Numbered from the stretch's first letter, positions 42,766-50,653 are shown. The stretch: DNA of 64,000 bases from Pelagimonas sp. (GCA_025210455.1 JAOARQ010000047.1:124001-188000); one strand, 5' to 3'. The notes: generated by a model from the sequence alone, not told the origin. Made by a program: numbers and translations.

Positions 42766-43556
42766 GTGTATTCGGCCTCGGAACGTGGGGTTTGCAAGGT
42801 GAGGTGCATTTCTGCGCGGTGTTGATCCAGGGTGATCGCGAATCGCTCATCTTCTGAGCCACCGAGTGTCTGGCCATCGTGAAGAACAGGGCCGTTTTCA
42901 AAGAGATACTGAGCCGTGGCGACCAACCGTTGCGCCACAAACTGCATAGACTGTGCTACGGGCGTCAGCGCAAGCTCATATCCGGTGAAAGGCCGCAATC
43001 CTCGCGTGTATCCACCGATGTTATCGTTTTCTTGTGTGAGTTGAACGCCGGTCCAGTACCGTGATGGAATGGCTGTCAGATCATTGTCCAAGAGAGTTGT
43101 GGTTACCCCCTGTGCATCGGCGGAAAACCTGTCCCACGGTGAAAGCCTTTCACTCGCGACCCAGTACCCTGCCAATGGCTCTCCTAATGGTCCAAGATGC
43201 GCTGCAAGCATGTGTACCGCAGCTGCGGCGATGACTGACTGCGCCATTTGGGTTTCGGTCAGATGGCACATGACGGAAAGCTGCGCGCGATGCCCGTCAA
43301 CTGCGTCAAACAAAGGGCCTTCGCTTTGCCCCCGGAGCTCGTGGGTGAAATTCTCTGTTGGAGCAGGCTCATCGAAGGTTTGGACAGCAAAGGGTATCCC
43401 GAGTACCGAAAGTTTCGCAAGCCGTCCGTCATCGCTGACATCAACCAGTTTAGGGTCCATTTCGTCAGGACATTGTGACAAAGCCGAAGCGAGCCCACTT
43501 GCGTCTAGCGAGACAGAGTTTCGAAGAAGCACAACGGCCATAAACGTGGCATTCAT
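42762..43556 (-). CDS. DUF4261-like protein, possible second immunity or accessory protein
   Basis: A 264-residue cytoplasmic protein and first gene of the toxin operon. It has two halves: an N-terminal alpha/beta part (MAVVLLRNSVSLDASGL, then VLGIPFAVQTFDEPAP) and a C-terminal part with LTPVAQSMQFVAQRLVATAQ. The general pattern (MAVVLL opening, helix, later GYELAL and an SEDERFAI ending) resembles DUF4261 proteins, but the match is from memory and tentative. ATG at 43556 follows AAGGGGTG; an earlier ATG at 43685 would include the promoter. It overlaps the DUF1963 gene as ATGA. No function is proven; immunity or toxin folding help is the inference from position. Confidence 0.6.
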   Translation of the reverse strand: MNATFMAVVLLRNSVSLDASGLASALSQCPDEMDPKLVDVSDDGRLAKLSVLGIPFAVQTFDEPAPTENFTHELRGQSEGPLFDAVDGHRAQLSVMCHLTETQMAQSVIAAAAVHMLAAHLGPLGEPLAGYWVASERLSPWDRFSADAQGVTTTLLDNDLTAIPSRYWTGVQLTQENDNIGGYTRGLRPFTGYELALTPVAQSMQFVAQRLVATAQYLFENGPVLHDGQTLGGSEDERFAITLDQHRAEMHLTLQTPRSEAEYT

Positions 43557-43616
43557 GTTTGCCACCCCTTGATACCCCACATCACATTTCTCCACACAGT
43601 TGTACCCACATTGCAA

Positions 43617-43655
43617 CTTATTCCCGGTCGTTAACCAGTTTTCAAGTGAAAACTG
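43617..43655 (-). promoter_or_regulatory. Putative promoter and palindrome upstream of the toxin operon
   Basis: An inverted repeat with 8-base arms (CAGTTTTC, loop AAGT, GAAAACTG) covers 43636-43655. Its edge contains a minus-strand -35 box TTGAAA (43645-43640). A 17-base spacer and a -10 like AATAAG (43622-43617) follow. Transcription would start near 43610, about 54 bases before the first gene. A dimeric repressor bound to the palindrome would cover the -35. Which protein binds is unknown. Confidence 0.5.
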
Positions 43656-44656
43656 ATGCCGCTTCGCGTCAGATTTCACTTGCATGTTTCGAACAGGTTG
43701 CTCTAGGAATTGTCCGTGTCTTCAATTTGTTACCTCGCGTTCTTCGCAGGCTGTCTCCGAGCGTTTGAGCTATTTCCTGATGTTTGGACAGCTTCTGGCG
43801 TGATCTAAGATACTCTTTGCCCTTGCTGATCCGGTTGCATGTTTTCTTTCTCTAACCAATAAATCGCAGCTGGCTGCCAAGGGCGCTGTGTGGGCGCTTG
43901 TGATTATAAAGCTCGACCAACTTTTCGATCCCAGCGCGGGCGTCTGAACCGGTCTCTCAAGCATACAGATAAGCACGGTGTCTCGGGGCCTCGGCTGCGT
44001 CCCTGACGGCGATATTCTCGGGCTGGCTCTGGCGATGCGATAGTCGTGGAAAATGAGGGTGTGAGGGTGGACTTTCGCACTAATCGGCAACTATGGGGCG
44101 CTCAGTGATTATAGGCTGCAACTGTCGCGTAGATCTCCGTTCAAACGCAACAGCTTCTCGCGAGACATCATTCTGTGAGCTGTTCGTTGGCACCAGCCCG
44201 CGACCATCGTAACCGATAAAGCGCCCGCCTATCGGCGTGTCATTCGCGAGATCATTCATAAGTTTGATCCACATTTCGACAGCATTCGGCACATGGATCA
44301 GACGTGAAAAGCTATCTGATTAAGATCGATCATGCCGCGTTGAAACGGCTGTTAGGCTTTTCGATCAGTACGGTTTGCCAAGGCCACTCTGAACGGCACT
44401 GAAACAATCAGAACCATCAAACGCTGTCATATCCATCACAAAAATCCCGATGTCCTCGCGCAGATCCAATTTATGGCACAGTTTTTTGAAAATGCTTGAA
44501 AACCACACGCAACGCGACCAATCCAGTTCCAGAGAACTCCTGCAACAGTCCCGACCAAACCCCTCGTTTTCCGGTCCGCCCGTCTTCTTCAACCCTGAGT
44601 TTTATCCACGGTCATAAACGTCGAGAGCAAGAATAGAGAGAGCTCTTTTGAAATCG
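43656..44656. other. Gap between the toxin operon and the lipoprotein genes
   Basis: Apart from the transposase remnant this stretch holds no recognisable gene. Two short minus-strand frames at 44080-44292 and 44365-44592 have no match I can name and may be further insertion debris. Codon use looks irregular. The region separates the toxin cassette from the lipoprotein and acyltransferase genes and may mark a recombination junction. Confidence 0.4.
43852..44050 (-). pseudogene. Remnant of an IS3-like transposase (C-terminal integrase piece)
   Basis: The minus strand codes HRAYLYA, a TGA stop, then ETGSDARAGIEKLVELYNHK and RPHSALGSQLRFIG before a TAG. The YNHKRPHSALG motif is the usual end of IS3/IS481-type DDE transposases. 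The in-frame stop and missing N-terminal part show it is dead. No inverted terminal repeats were seen. Confidence 0.7.
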
Positions 44657-45364
44657 TCACTGAAGCAGGCCTGTGCTGAATGACGAGGGGTGGATAGCGT
44701 ATTTTGCGCGGTCAGGCAGGGATTTGTCTGCAGCCTTCTCTTGCTGCCCAAGTATCGTGAATTGGTCGTGCGCGAGCGCTTCCAGCCAAGGTAGCAATGT
44801 TTTGATTTGGTGTTCTGTGGGCTGCGCATCCACAATCGATAGGGTCAGGCTTGTTAGGGCATAGCCATCACCGAACGAGGCAGCAAAATTCTCGGGGTCA
44901 ACCAGTTCCATAGATTTCGGATCTGATAGCGATCCGAAGGTAACAATCAGAGGGCGCCATTCGGGAGCAATTTTTACAGAGGGCTGCCCTATACTAGACT
45001 GAATAGCCCGATATAGGCGCTTGGTTCCTAAATTGCGTGGGACGTCCAATGTCCTTTCCGCTAGATGGGGATCTGGAAGGAGAACAAAAAGGAACCTTTC
45101 CCCTGAAACCTTCAAAGCCAACGCCTCGCCGTGAATCGTCGCGCGACGCCCGGAATCCTGGATGAATTTCCGAAAAAGCGTACTATCAGATGTGACATCT
45201 ATACGCTGCACAGTCGAAGCACGAAGATCACCTTCGGGAGTGGCTACGACAATCTCAAGCTTTTGTAGCCATTGATAGGTCACAGAACATCCCGACAGCA
45301 GAAAAATGATCGGCAAAAGCGCGGGAACGCTCAATTTTGTCAGGGCAGATCTTAAGGATGTCAT
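44657..45364 (-). CDS. Lipoprotein B, paralogue of the upstream gene; function unknown
   Basis: A 235-residue protein with a lipoprotein signal: a basic start, the hydrophobic run VPALLPIIFLLSGC, and the lipidated Cys at residue 26. The mature part shares spaced blocks with the neighbour at 45361: W-x-Q-x-L-x-(V/I)-V-V-x-T-P-x-G, then DPENFAASFGDGYALTSL, then IKTLLPWLEAL. The pair is therefore a tandem duplication. ATG 45364 overlaps the previous stop as ATGA and has AGGAG upstream. I do not recognise the family. Lipid anchoring to a membrane is expected. In this context surface protection from a secreted toxin is possible but unproven. Confidence 0.75.
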   Translation of the reverse strand: MTSLRSALTKLSVPALLPIIFLLSGCSVTYQWLQKLEIVVATPEGDLRASTVQRIDVTSDSTLFRKFIQDSGRRATIHGEALALKVSGERFLFVLLPDPHLAERTLDVPRNLGTKRLYRAIQSSIGQPSVKIAPEWRPLIVTFGSLSDPKSMELVDPENFAASFGDGYALTSLTLSIVDAQPTEHQIKTLLPWLEALAHDQFTILGQQEKAADKSLPDRAKYAIHPSSFSTGLLQ

Positions 45365-46104
45365 CTTATGACTCCTCTTATCAAATCTAAAGGTGACAAG
45401 CGCAGATCAGAACGCCCGTGGCGCTCTAGTGTCAATGCCTCGGAATGGGTGTTTAGCCAGGGCAACACAGTGAGTATCTGCCCTGTCAGGGGTTTGAAAA
45501 ACCCGCCTATCTTTTTTGGCCAGTCTGGTGGTTCGAAACCAGCAACCGACATCCGGGCCTCTTGCAAAGTAAAACCAGGCCCAAAGCTGGCAGCAAAGTC
45601 ACTTGGATCAACCCTGACGATGGTGCTTGGATCACTGGGGTTTTCAAAGTGGAAGAGGTGCAGGTTTTCTGTGATCGAGCGGTTTGAAAAGTCGATCACA
45701 CGGGGCTGCAAGGGCGGATCCCCGACGAAAGCCTTGTAAATTTCGTAGCGATTTAGATTGTCACCAAACACACGTTCTACCAGGTACCTGGTCTGGACGG
45801 CGAACAGGATTTTACCCGCTCCCAAATCCAGTATTAACGGGTCACCCAGAACTTGATGCTCGACTTCGGTTGTGGTCGCCAGGGGCGAACGAAGATAGAA
45901 GCGGGCCCTCACGAGCTGATCTGCCGACCCCGATTTCGTGCCAGTCGGGGTGTTGACCACGACCGTTAGCGTCTGGCGCCAGCTAAACAGCTCGGATTTG
46001 CTGCATCCAGAGATGAGGCCAAGGCAGAATAAGGCAAAACACAGCAAGAGCCCTCTGCCCATACTGGCGCTTTCCCCAAACCAACACCTTGACTTCAATG
46101 ACAT
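45361..46104 (-). CDS. Lipoprotein A, paralogue of the downstream gene; function unknown
   Basis: A 247-residue protein with a lipoprotein signal ending LGLISGC; the lipidated Cys is residue 34 from ATG 46104, or residue 20 from the alternative ATG at 46062, which gives a more usual signal length. The mature part has the blocks shared with lipoprotein B (LTVVVNTPTGTKSGS, DPSDFAASFGPGFTLQE, ILTVLPWLN). A promoter with TTGCAA, an 18-base spacer and TATAAA lies just upstream. The family is not recognised. It is transcribed divergently from the HlyC-like gene. Confidence 0.75.
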   Translation of the reverse strand: MSLKSRCWFGESASMGRGLLLCFALFCLGLISGCSKSELFSWRQTLTVVVNTPTGTKSGSADQLVRARFYLRSPLATTTEVEHQVLGDPLILDLGAGKILFAVQTRYLVERVFGDNLNRYEIYKAFVGDPPLQPRVIDFSNRSITENLHLFHFENPSDPSTIVRVDPSDFAASFGPGFTLQEARMSVAGFEPPDWPKKIGGFFKPLTGQILTVLPWLNTHSEALTLERHGRSDLRLSPLDLIRGVIR

Positions 46105-46127
46105 TCGTTAGCCTTACAACCCAACCT

Positions 46128-46157
46128 TTTATAGAGACCGCTGTTAACTAATTGCAA
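46128..46157 (-). promoter_or_regulatory. Putative promoter of the lipoprotein pair
   Basis: On the minus strand TTGCAA (46157-46152), an 18-base spacer and TATAAA (46133-46128) precede ATG 46104. The short leader and good -10 match make this plausible. If the ATG at 46062 were used the leader would be longer. Confidence 0.5.
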
Positions 46158-46446
46158 GGCTTCTGACGCCGATTTGCGTCACTCCACGAATGACCGGCTA
46201 AGTACCCACGCTGGCATACAACTCTCCCGGTGGTAGAAGGCACCTGTATTAACCTATCTTCAAGTAAGGTTTCCCGTAGTTTACGAAGTATTTCACCACC
46301 CGGATAAATCCGACACATGGCTCTTTGGTGCTTGCCTTTGCATCCACAGAGCGACCTGTCCTATTTGGCCTAGTCCGTTAAGCATTTCCCATTGCACGGT
46401 CGACCCTGAATGCGGATAACTTGAGCAATTGAAATGGAGTTTAATT
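46158..46446. promoter_or_regulatory. Intergenic region upstream of the HlyC-like gene
   Basis: No gene is seen here. A possible plus-strand promoter lies at the right end: TTGCAC at 46392-46397, a 17-base spacer and GATAAC at 46415-46420, with GGAG at 46436-46439 before ATG 46447. The match to consensus is only fair. The rest is comparatively AT-rich and shows no clear repeat. Confidence 0.35.
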
Positions 46447-46986
46447 ATGTCAGAGTCCGTAAGCAGCACCGACACCCCCGAGGTCGACCCAGCCGTCATG
46501 GCGCGGATCGCCGAAATGCGCAGCCAGGTTCGCCAGACCTTTGGTCAGGTTGTTATGGCGTTGATGGGGCTGCCGCGCTATCGTCATCAAAGCATTATGG
46601 ATCTGAGCCAGTTGGTTCTGGAACCACTGGTACGTGACCGGATTGCCATTGCGCATAGCAAATCCGATGAGGGCGAACTGAACGATATCGCAGGTATGGC
46701 GATTTGGGCCAGCGTCTCGGAAGAGGTGGATGCGCGCATCCGCGAGCAGATCAAAGCTGGTGTCTTTCCGATCAAACTGCGTGCAGAAGACTGGAATTCA
46801 GGTGATATCAACTGGCTGCTCGATGTTCTGGCCAGTGATAGCAAAACCACCGGTGCGGTGATCGCCAATTTCAAACAGGTCATCAAGGAAGGTGATCTGC
46901 GGTTGCATCCAATCATCACCCGTCTGGTTGACGAAGAAATGCTCTCAAAGATGACTCGTAAACCTGCGGATGCGCCCACCCAGTAA
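46447..46986 (+). CDS. RTX toxin-activating lysine acyltransferase (HlyC-like)
   Basis: A 179-residue cytoplasmic protein of the HlyC family, which transfers a fatty acyl group from acyl carrier protein to internal lysines of RTX toxins. The family pattern is visible: FGQVVMALMGLPRYRHQS with a conserved His near residue 45, then GMAIWASVSEEVDARIRE, then LRAEDWNSGDINWLLDVLAS with the Asp-containing W-x-S-G-D motif, and a closing HPIITRLVDEEML. ATG 46447 follows GGAG. The giant RTX gene 4.6 kb away is the only candidate substrate in the window. Distant roseobacter versions of HlyC look like this one; I am fairly sure of the family, less of the activity. Confidence 0.78.
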   Translation: MSESVSSTDTPEVDPAVMARIAEMRSQVRQTFGQVVMALMGLPRYRHQSIMDLSQLVLEPLVRDRIAIAHSKSDEGELNDIAGMAIWASVSEEVDARIREQIKAGVFPIKLRAEDWNSGDINWLLDVLASDSKTTGAVIANFKQVIKEGDLRLHPIITRLVDEEMLSKMTRKPADAPTQ

Positions 46987-46992
46987 AAGCTC

Positions 46993-47020
46993 AAAGCCCG
47001 GTCATAACCGACCGGGCTTT
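46993..47020. terminator. Bidirectional terminator between convergent genes
   Basis: An 11-bp perfect stem, AAAGCCCGGTC against GACCGGGCTTT, has a 6-base loop and T-rich or A-rich flanks on both sides. It lies 7 bases after the HlyC-like stop and 3 bases after the PIG-L stop on the other strand, so it can end both transcripts. Confidence 0.88.
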
Positions 47021-47022
47021 CT

Positions 47023-49374
47023 TTATCTGCGTCTGGGGGCGATCAGATTTGCCATTAGGCGATAGGCCCCGGGCACCTGTTTTTCTAACTGGTGGTGCAG
47101 GATTAGTGCCGTATGTATGTGTCTACCCTGGCCAATATCTGCGGCCAGCAATGACCCGGTCAAAGGCGCTTCATCCCTGTCTGCCATGGATAAAAGCGGC
47201 TGATAGGCTTCATCCCAATCTTTGGCGAAATATAGGCCGCGCTCTTTGTGCCAACCTTCCCAGTCGGGCTGTTGAATCGAATTGGGCCAATTCAGAAGAT
47301 CATGATCGGGCGCTAGCGCTGTGACCGCGGCGGTTTCATCGGTCACACGCCAACGCAGCGATGGCTGGCCGATCTCTAACCGGCGCAGCGGCACGGTTTC
47401 AGGATCCCAGTTGTCCCAGGGGCGATGGTACAGCGTCAGCAGTGTGCCACCGCGATTCACCCAATCATGTAAGGCAGGCAGGTGATCCAACAGGCCTTCA
47501 CGCATTTTCATCGCAAAAACGCCGATGATGATGCTGTCATATGTGTCCAGAACCTCTGGTCGGCTCAGATCGGCATTGGAAAGCGCGCAGACATTTGCAC
47601 CGATTTGCCCAAGCCAGGTATCGACACGGTCTTTGCCGGCCCCGATATACCCCACCTGACCGGGCGCGATATCAACAGACATGACCTGCACAGTGAGTGT
47701 GGCGGGCTGGGTGAGCAGGCGGGGGGCACCGCGACCGGCCTGAATGTGCTGAACAAATTGCACTGGTTCACCCTGAACCGTCAGTGCGATCTCATAGGCC
47801 CCTTCTGCAATATCATCAGGCAGGGTCAGGATCAGCTTGCCACTTTGCAGTTCTTGCCGCCAGCCTTGGGGCAGATTCAGCGTCAGGTCAGGTTGGCTGT
47901 GATAGGCTGTGCTCAGATCCATTGTGACCTGTGTCTGACCTGTGGCGCGGTTCAGAACATAGCGATCCTGCACTTGAGGGATCGACAGCGCAGGTTGGCA
48001 CAGCGGCAGGTGTTCCAGCGGGATGCGCGTCTGCGATGTAGCCCCTCGCGCGGTCACAGTGACTTGCAGGCAGGGGCTGCGTGGGTCTTGCGGGAAATAA
48101 GTACTGGGATAGGGATCGCTGGGTGCGGCCTGGGCATCCAGCGTCACAGTGCCTGACTGATGATGCCAGCCCTTTGGCAAGATGGGGGAAACCTGCAGTT
48201 CAATTCCTTCGGTTGCCAATGCTTCGATTTCTAACGTGGCTTTTTGGCAGGGTTGCAGCACATCGGCATTCAGACGGCCTATGACCTCTGCGCGCGCTGC
48301 AACTCGGATCAGGTGCGACAGCTGGATTTCTTTGCGGGTCAGTTTGTGCTGCCATTCTGACCCCTCAGCCATGCCGATCGCCCGGCGCACAGCGCCAAGC
48401 GCAGCTGTTGCATGGGTTAGAATCGCGTCGCAATCAGGAAAAGCGGTAAGAGCCTGATCCATATGATCCTGCGCCTGCTGCAAGACATCGCGGGCTGTCG
48501 GAATATCCAGATCGCTCAGCCGTAAAGGCAGGCCAGACGCAAAGCTGGCCTCGGCCTGATCCACCCGGGATTTCAGCAGGTGCAGCGGATAATCACGCCC
48601 CTGCCCGGCGGGAATCCATTGCCCCATGCCCTGGCTGACGTGGCAGCCACGGCTTTGCTGGCCAATGCGTGCATAGCTCCAGCCGGTGACGGGGTCAGCG
48701 CCCTGCCCGACCACTGTGCAGGTTGCGGGGGGTGGCGGCACTTCATCATCATAAGATTGCCCTGCGCCGGACCAGGCAGGCAGAAACAGCTTTTTGACTG
48801 CCCATGGTGCAAGCGCGCTGTCGGTATAGTCAGGATCGGCGGCCAGATCATAGGCTTCGATCACCGCCTCGGTCATGGCGCGGTGGTGGCCGTGCTGCCC
48901 CGGCACATCCAGAAAGGTCGGGCAGACAATGTCTGGGCGTTCCGCGCGCAGGATATCAACCATGCGTTTGATCGTGCGGGCCCGGCCCCAGCGCGCCAGC
49001 GTATCCACCCCGGATTTGGAAAAGCCAAAGTCGGTGATGCTGTCATCAGGGCTTTCCGAATGCCAGTACATCCGCATGTTCAGCGCATCACAGGCGCGCT
49101 CCATCTCTTCGGTGCGCAGAACGCCCAATGCGCTGCCTGCCTGAGTGCCCAGATTGTTCTGGCCCCCTTCACCGCGGGTCGAGCAGGCGTAGCTGATGTC
49201 CACCCCGTCGCGCCAGGCCAATGCGGCCAGCATCGCGGAATGTTCATCATCCGGGTGCGCCCCGGTGTTCATATAAGACACAACAGTCTGCAAAGGCCGC
49301 AGGGCACGCCAGAGCGTCACAATATGCGGGGACAGACGGTCATTGTGGATACGGTCAAGATCGGTCAGCGGCAT
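47023..49374 (-). CDS. PIG-L family deacetylase, large two-part protein
   Basis: A 783-residue protein. The N-terminal ~250 residues are a zinc-dependent N-acetylglucosaminyl deacetylase-like domain with the motif AHPDDE at residues 39-44 and the second metal-site motif HGHHRAMTEA near 168. PIG-L enzymes remove acetyl groups from N-acetylglucosamine-containing molecules. The middle (~400-570) looks like beta-sandwich domains. The C-terminal ~200 residues resemble a glutamine amidotransferase-like fold (DTYDSIIIGVFAMKMREG). No signal peptide is seen, so the substrate is likely an imported glycoside or small amino-sugar compound. It follows the ROK regulator gene by 12 bases and probably shares its transcript. 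Confidence 0.88.
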   Translation of the reverse strand: MPLTDLDRIHNDRLSPHIVTLWRALRPLQTVVSYMNTGAHPDDEHSAMLAALAWRDGVDISYACSTRGEGGQNNLGTQAGSALGVLRTEEMERACDALNMRMYWHSESPDDSITDFGFSKSGVDTLARWGRARTIKRMVDILRAERPDIVCPTFLDVPGQHGHHRAMTEAVIEAYDLAADPDYTDSALAPWAVKKLFLPAWSGAGQSYDDEVPPPPATCTVVGQGADPVTGWSYARIGQQSRGCHVSQGMGQWIPAGQGRDYPLHLLKSRVDQAEASFASGLPLRLSDLDIPTARDVLQQAQDHMDQALTAFPDCDAILTHATAALGAVRRAIGMAEGSEWQHKLTRKEIQLSHLIRVAARAEVIGRLNADVLQPCQKATLEIEALATEGIELQVSPILPKGWHHQSGTVTLDAQAAPSDPYPSTYFPQDPRSPCLQVTVTARGATSQTRIPLEHLPLCQPALSIPQVQDRYVLNRATGQTQVTMDLSTAYHSQPDLTLNLPQGWRQELQSGKLILTLPDDIAEGAYEIALTVQGEPVQFVQHIQAGRGAPRLLTQPATLTVQVMSVDIAPGQVGYIGAGKDRVDTWLGQIGANVCALSNADLSRPEVLDTYDSIIIGVFAMKMREGLLDHLPALHDWVNRGGTLLTLYHRPWDNWDPETVPLRRLEIGQPSLRWRVTDETAAVTALAPDHDLLNWPNSIQQPDWEGWHKERGLYFAKDWDEAYQPLLSMADRDEAPLTGSLLAADIGQGRHIHTALILHHQLEKQVPGAYRLMANLIAPRRR

Positions 49375-49386
49375 GAAGCCTCCGGA

Positions 49387-50526
49387 CTAGGGTGAAAAGG
49401 TTTTGTTCAGTACCAGCGCGGCAGCCCCACGTGTGGCTGTCATGGTGCCCGTAACACCGGCAATCAGGCGCGGATGCGTGGCATCGCGGCGGTTGGAAAC
49501 GGTTGCAGAAGGTAATTTTGTGGCGGCGATCAGATCATCCAGCAGGATCTGCGGCATCGCGCCGCCCAGAATGATTGTCTGGGGATCCAGCAGGTTTTCA
49601 ACGATCTGCACCGCGTGGCTCAGGGCTTCGGCGGCCTGTGAAATCCAGTCTGACAGCCGGGGATCGCGGGTTTGGGCGAGCTGTTCGATCTGGTCAAACG
49701 ACAAGGGCTGGCCGCCAAGATGCCGCGAAAGCGATGCGCGGCTCAGCACGGTTTCCAGCGAAGAATAGCCTCCGGCAACCGGCACCGGGATATGACCAAT
49801 TTCACCGGCATTGCCAAAGGCCCCGGTGATCAGTGCGCCCTGTGACACCAGCCCAAGCCCGAGACCTGTGCCGCAATACAGATAGGCATAGCTGTGCAGC
49901 CCCTTGGCCACGCCTGTCAGCCCCTCGGCCATGGCGGCGGCGTTGGCGTCATTGGACACTTCGACAGGCACATCAAGACCCTGCTGAAACAGCGGCTGCA
50001 CCTGCACCCTGCGCCAGGCGGGAAGATCGGTGCCCATGCCTGACAGCCCTGTGTCGCCAAAGGGCCCCGGCATCACAATGCCCGCCCCCAACAGGCGATC
50101 TGCCTGTGCGTCAGCACCGGTCATCGCCTCATACCGCAGTGCTTTCATTGTGGCGCAGGTGGCCTGAGGATCAGAGGCATCTGCCTCCAAGCGTTTTTCA
50201 AACACAACCTCACCTTTGAGGTTCAAAAGCGCGGCGAAAATCGCATTGGGGCGAATTTCGGCCCCCAGCGCATAGGCGCCTTCCGGGTTCAGCGCATAGA
50301 GAATCGCAGGCAGCCCCCGACCAGTAGACCGCGTGCCGGTTTCGATCAGCAGCCCTTCTTCCGAGAGGGCAGAAATGATGTTGCTGACCGCCTGTGTGGT
50401 CAGCCCAAGGCTGCGGGCGATTTCCGCGCGCCCCATCTCGCCCGCCTTTTGAATAAGGGAAAGCACCGCCTGCCGGTTACGGGTGCGGGTTGAATTTGAA
50501 CCTTGTGGGGCGTGGTGTCTGGTCAT
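49387..50526 (-). CDS. ROK-family transcriptional repressor
   Basis: A 379-residue sugar-responsive regulator. An N-terminal winged helix-turn-helix (AEIARSLGLTTQAVSNIISA, residues ~34-53) is fused to a ROK sugar-kinase-like domain with SNDANAAAMAEG and CGTGLGLGLV. After GNAGEIGHIPV, where zinc-binding ROK proteins have a cysteine cluster, the sequence reads PVAGGYSSLETVLSR with no cysteines, so it lacks the usual zinc site. It is divergent from the sugar importer operon starting at 50654 and upstream of the PIG-L gene. It probably controls both through the AAGCTT repeats in between. Confidence 0.92.
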   Translation of the reverse strand: MTRHHAPQGSNSTRTRNRQAVLSLIQKAGEMGRAEIARSLGLTTQAVSNIISALSEEGLLIETGTRSTGRGLPAILYALNPEGAYALGAEIRPNAIFAALLNLKGEVVFEKRLEADASDPQATCATMKALRYEAMTGADAQADRLLGAGIVMPGPFGDTGLSGMGTDLPAWRRVQVQPLFQQGLDVPVEVSNDANAAAMAEGLTGVAKGLHSYAYLYCGTGLGLGLVSQGALITGAFGNAGEIGHIPVPVAGGYSSLETVLSRASLSRHLGGQPLSFDQIEQLAQTRDPRLSDWISQAAEALSHAVQIVENLLDPQTIILGGAMPQILLDDLIAATKLPSATVSNRRDATHPRLIAGVTGTMTATRGAAALVLNKTFSP

Positions 50527-50540
50527 GGGTTGGTATTAAC

Positions 50541-50578
50541 TCAAGCTTATTGACCATTCAAGCTTGTTGACTTAAAAC
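50541..50578 (+). promoter_or_regulatory. Promoter and repeated operator for the sugar importer operon
   Basis: Two direct repeats, TCAAGCTTATTGACC (50541-50555) and TCAAGCTTGTTGAC (50558-50571), each contain the palindrome AAGCTT. They overlap a good promoter: -35 TTGACC at 50550-50555, a 17-base spacer, and -10 TAAAAC at 50573-50578. A protein bound to the repeats would block both -35 and spacer. The ROK protein encoded divergently is the expected binder. A weaker opposite promoter could serve the ROK gene. Confidence 0.65.
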
Positions 50579-50653
50579 TTCCTTAATGACGCAGACTCAG
50601 CCGTAACAATTGGCCAAAGACATCCTCTGCGCTCACAACTTGGGAGAACGGAA

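Noticed and set aside
44080-44592. Two short minus-strand frames as possible small genes
   Set aside because: No ribosome site, no recognisable motif, and they lie beside dead transposase sequence.
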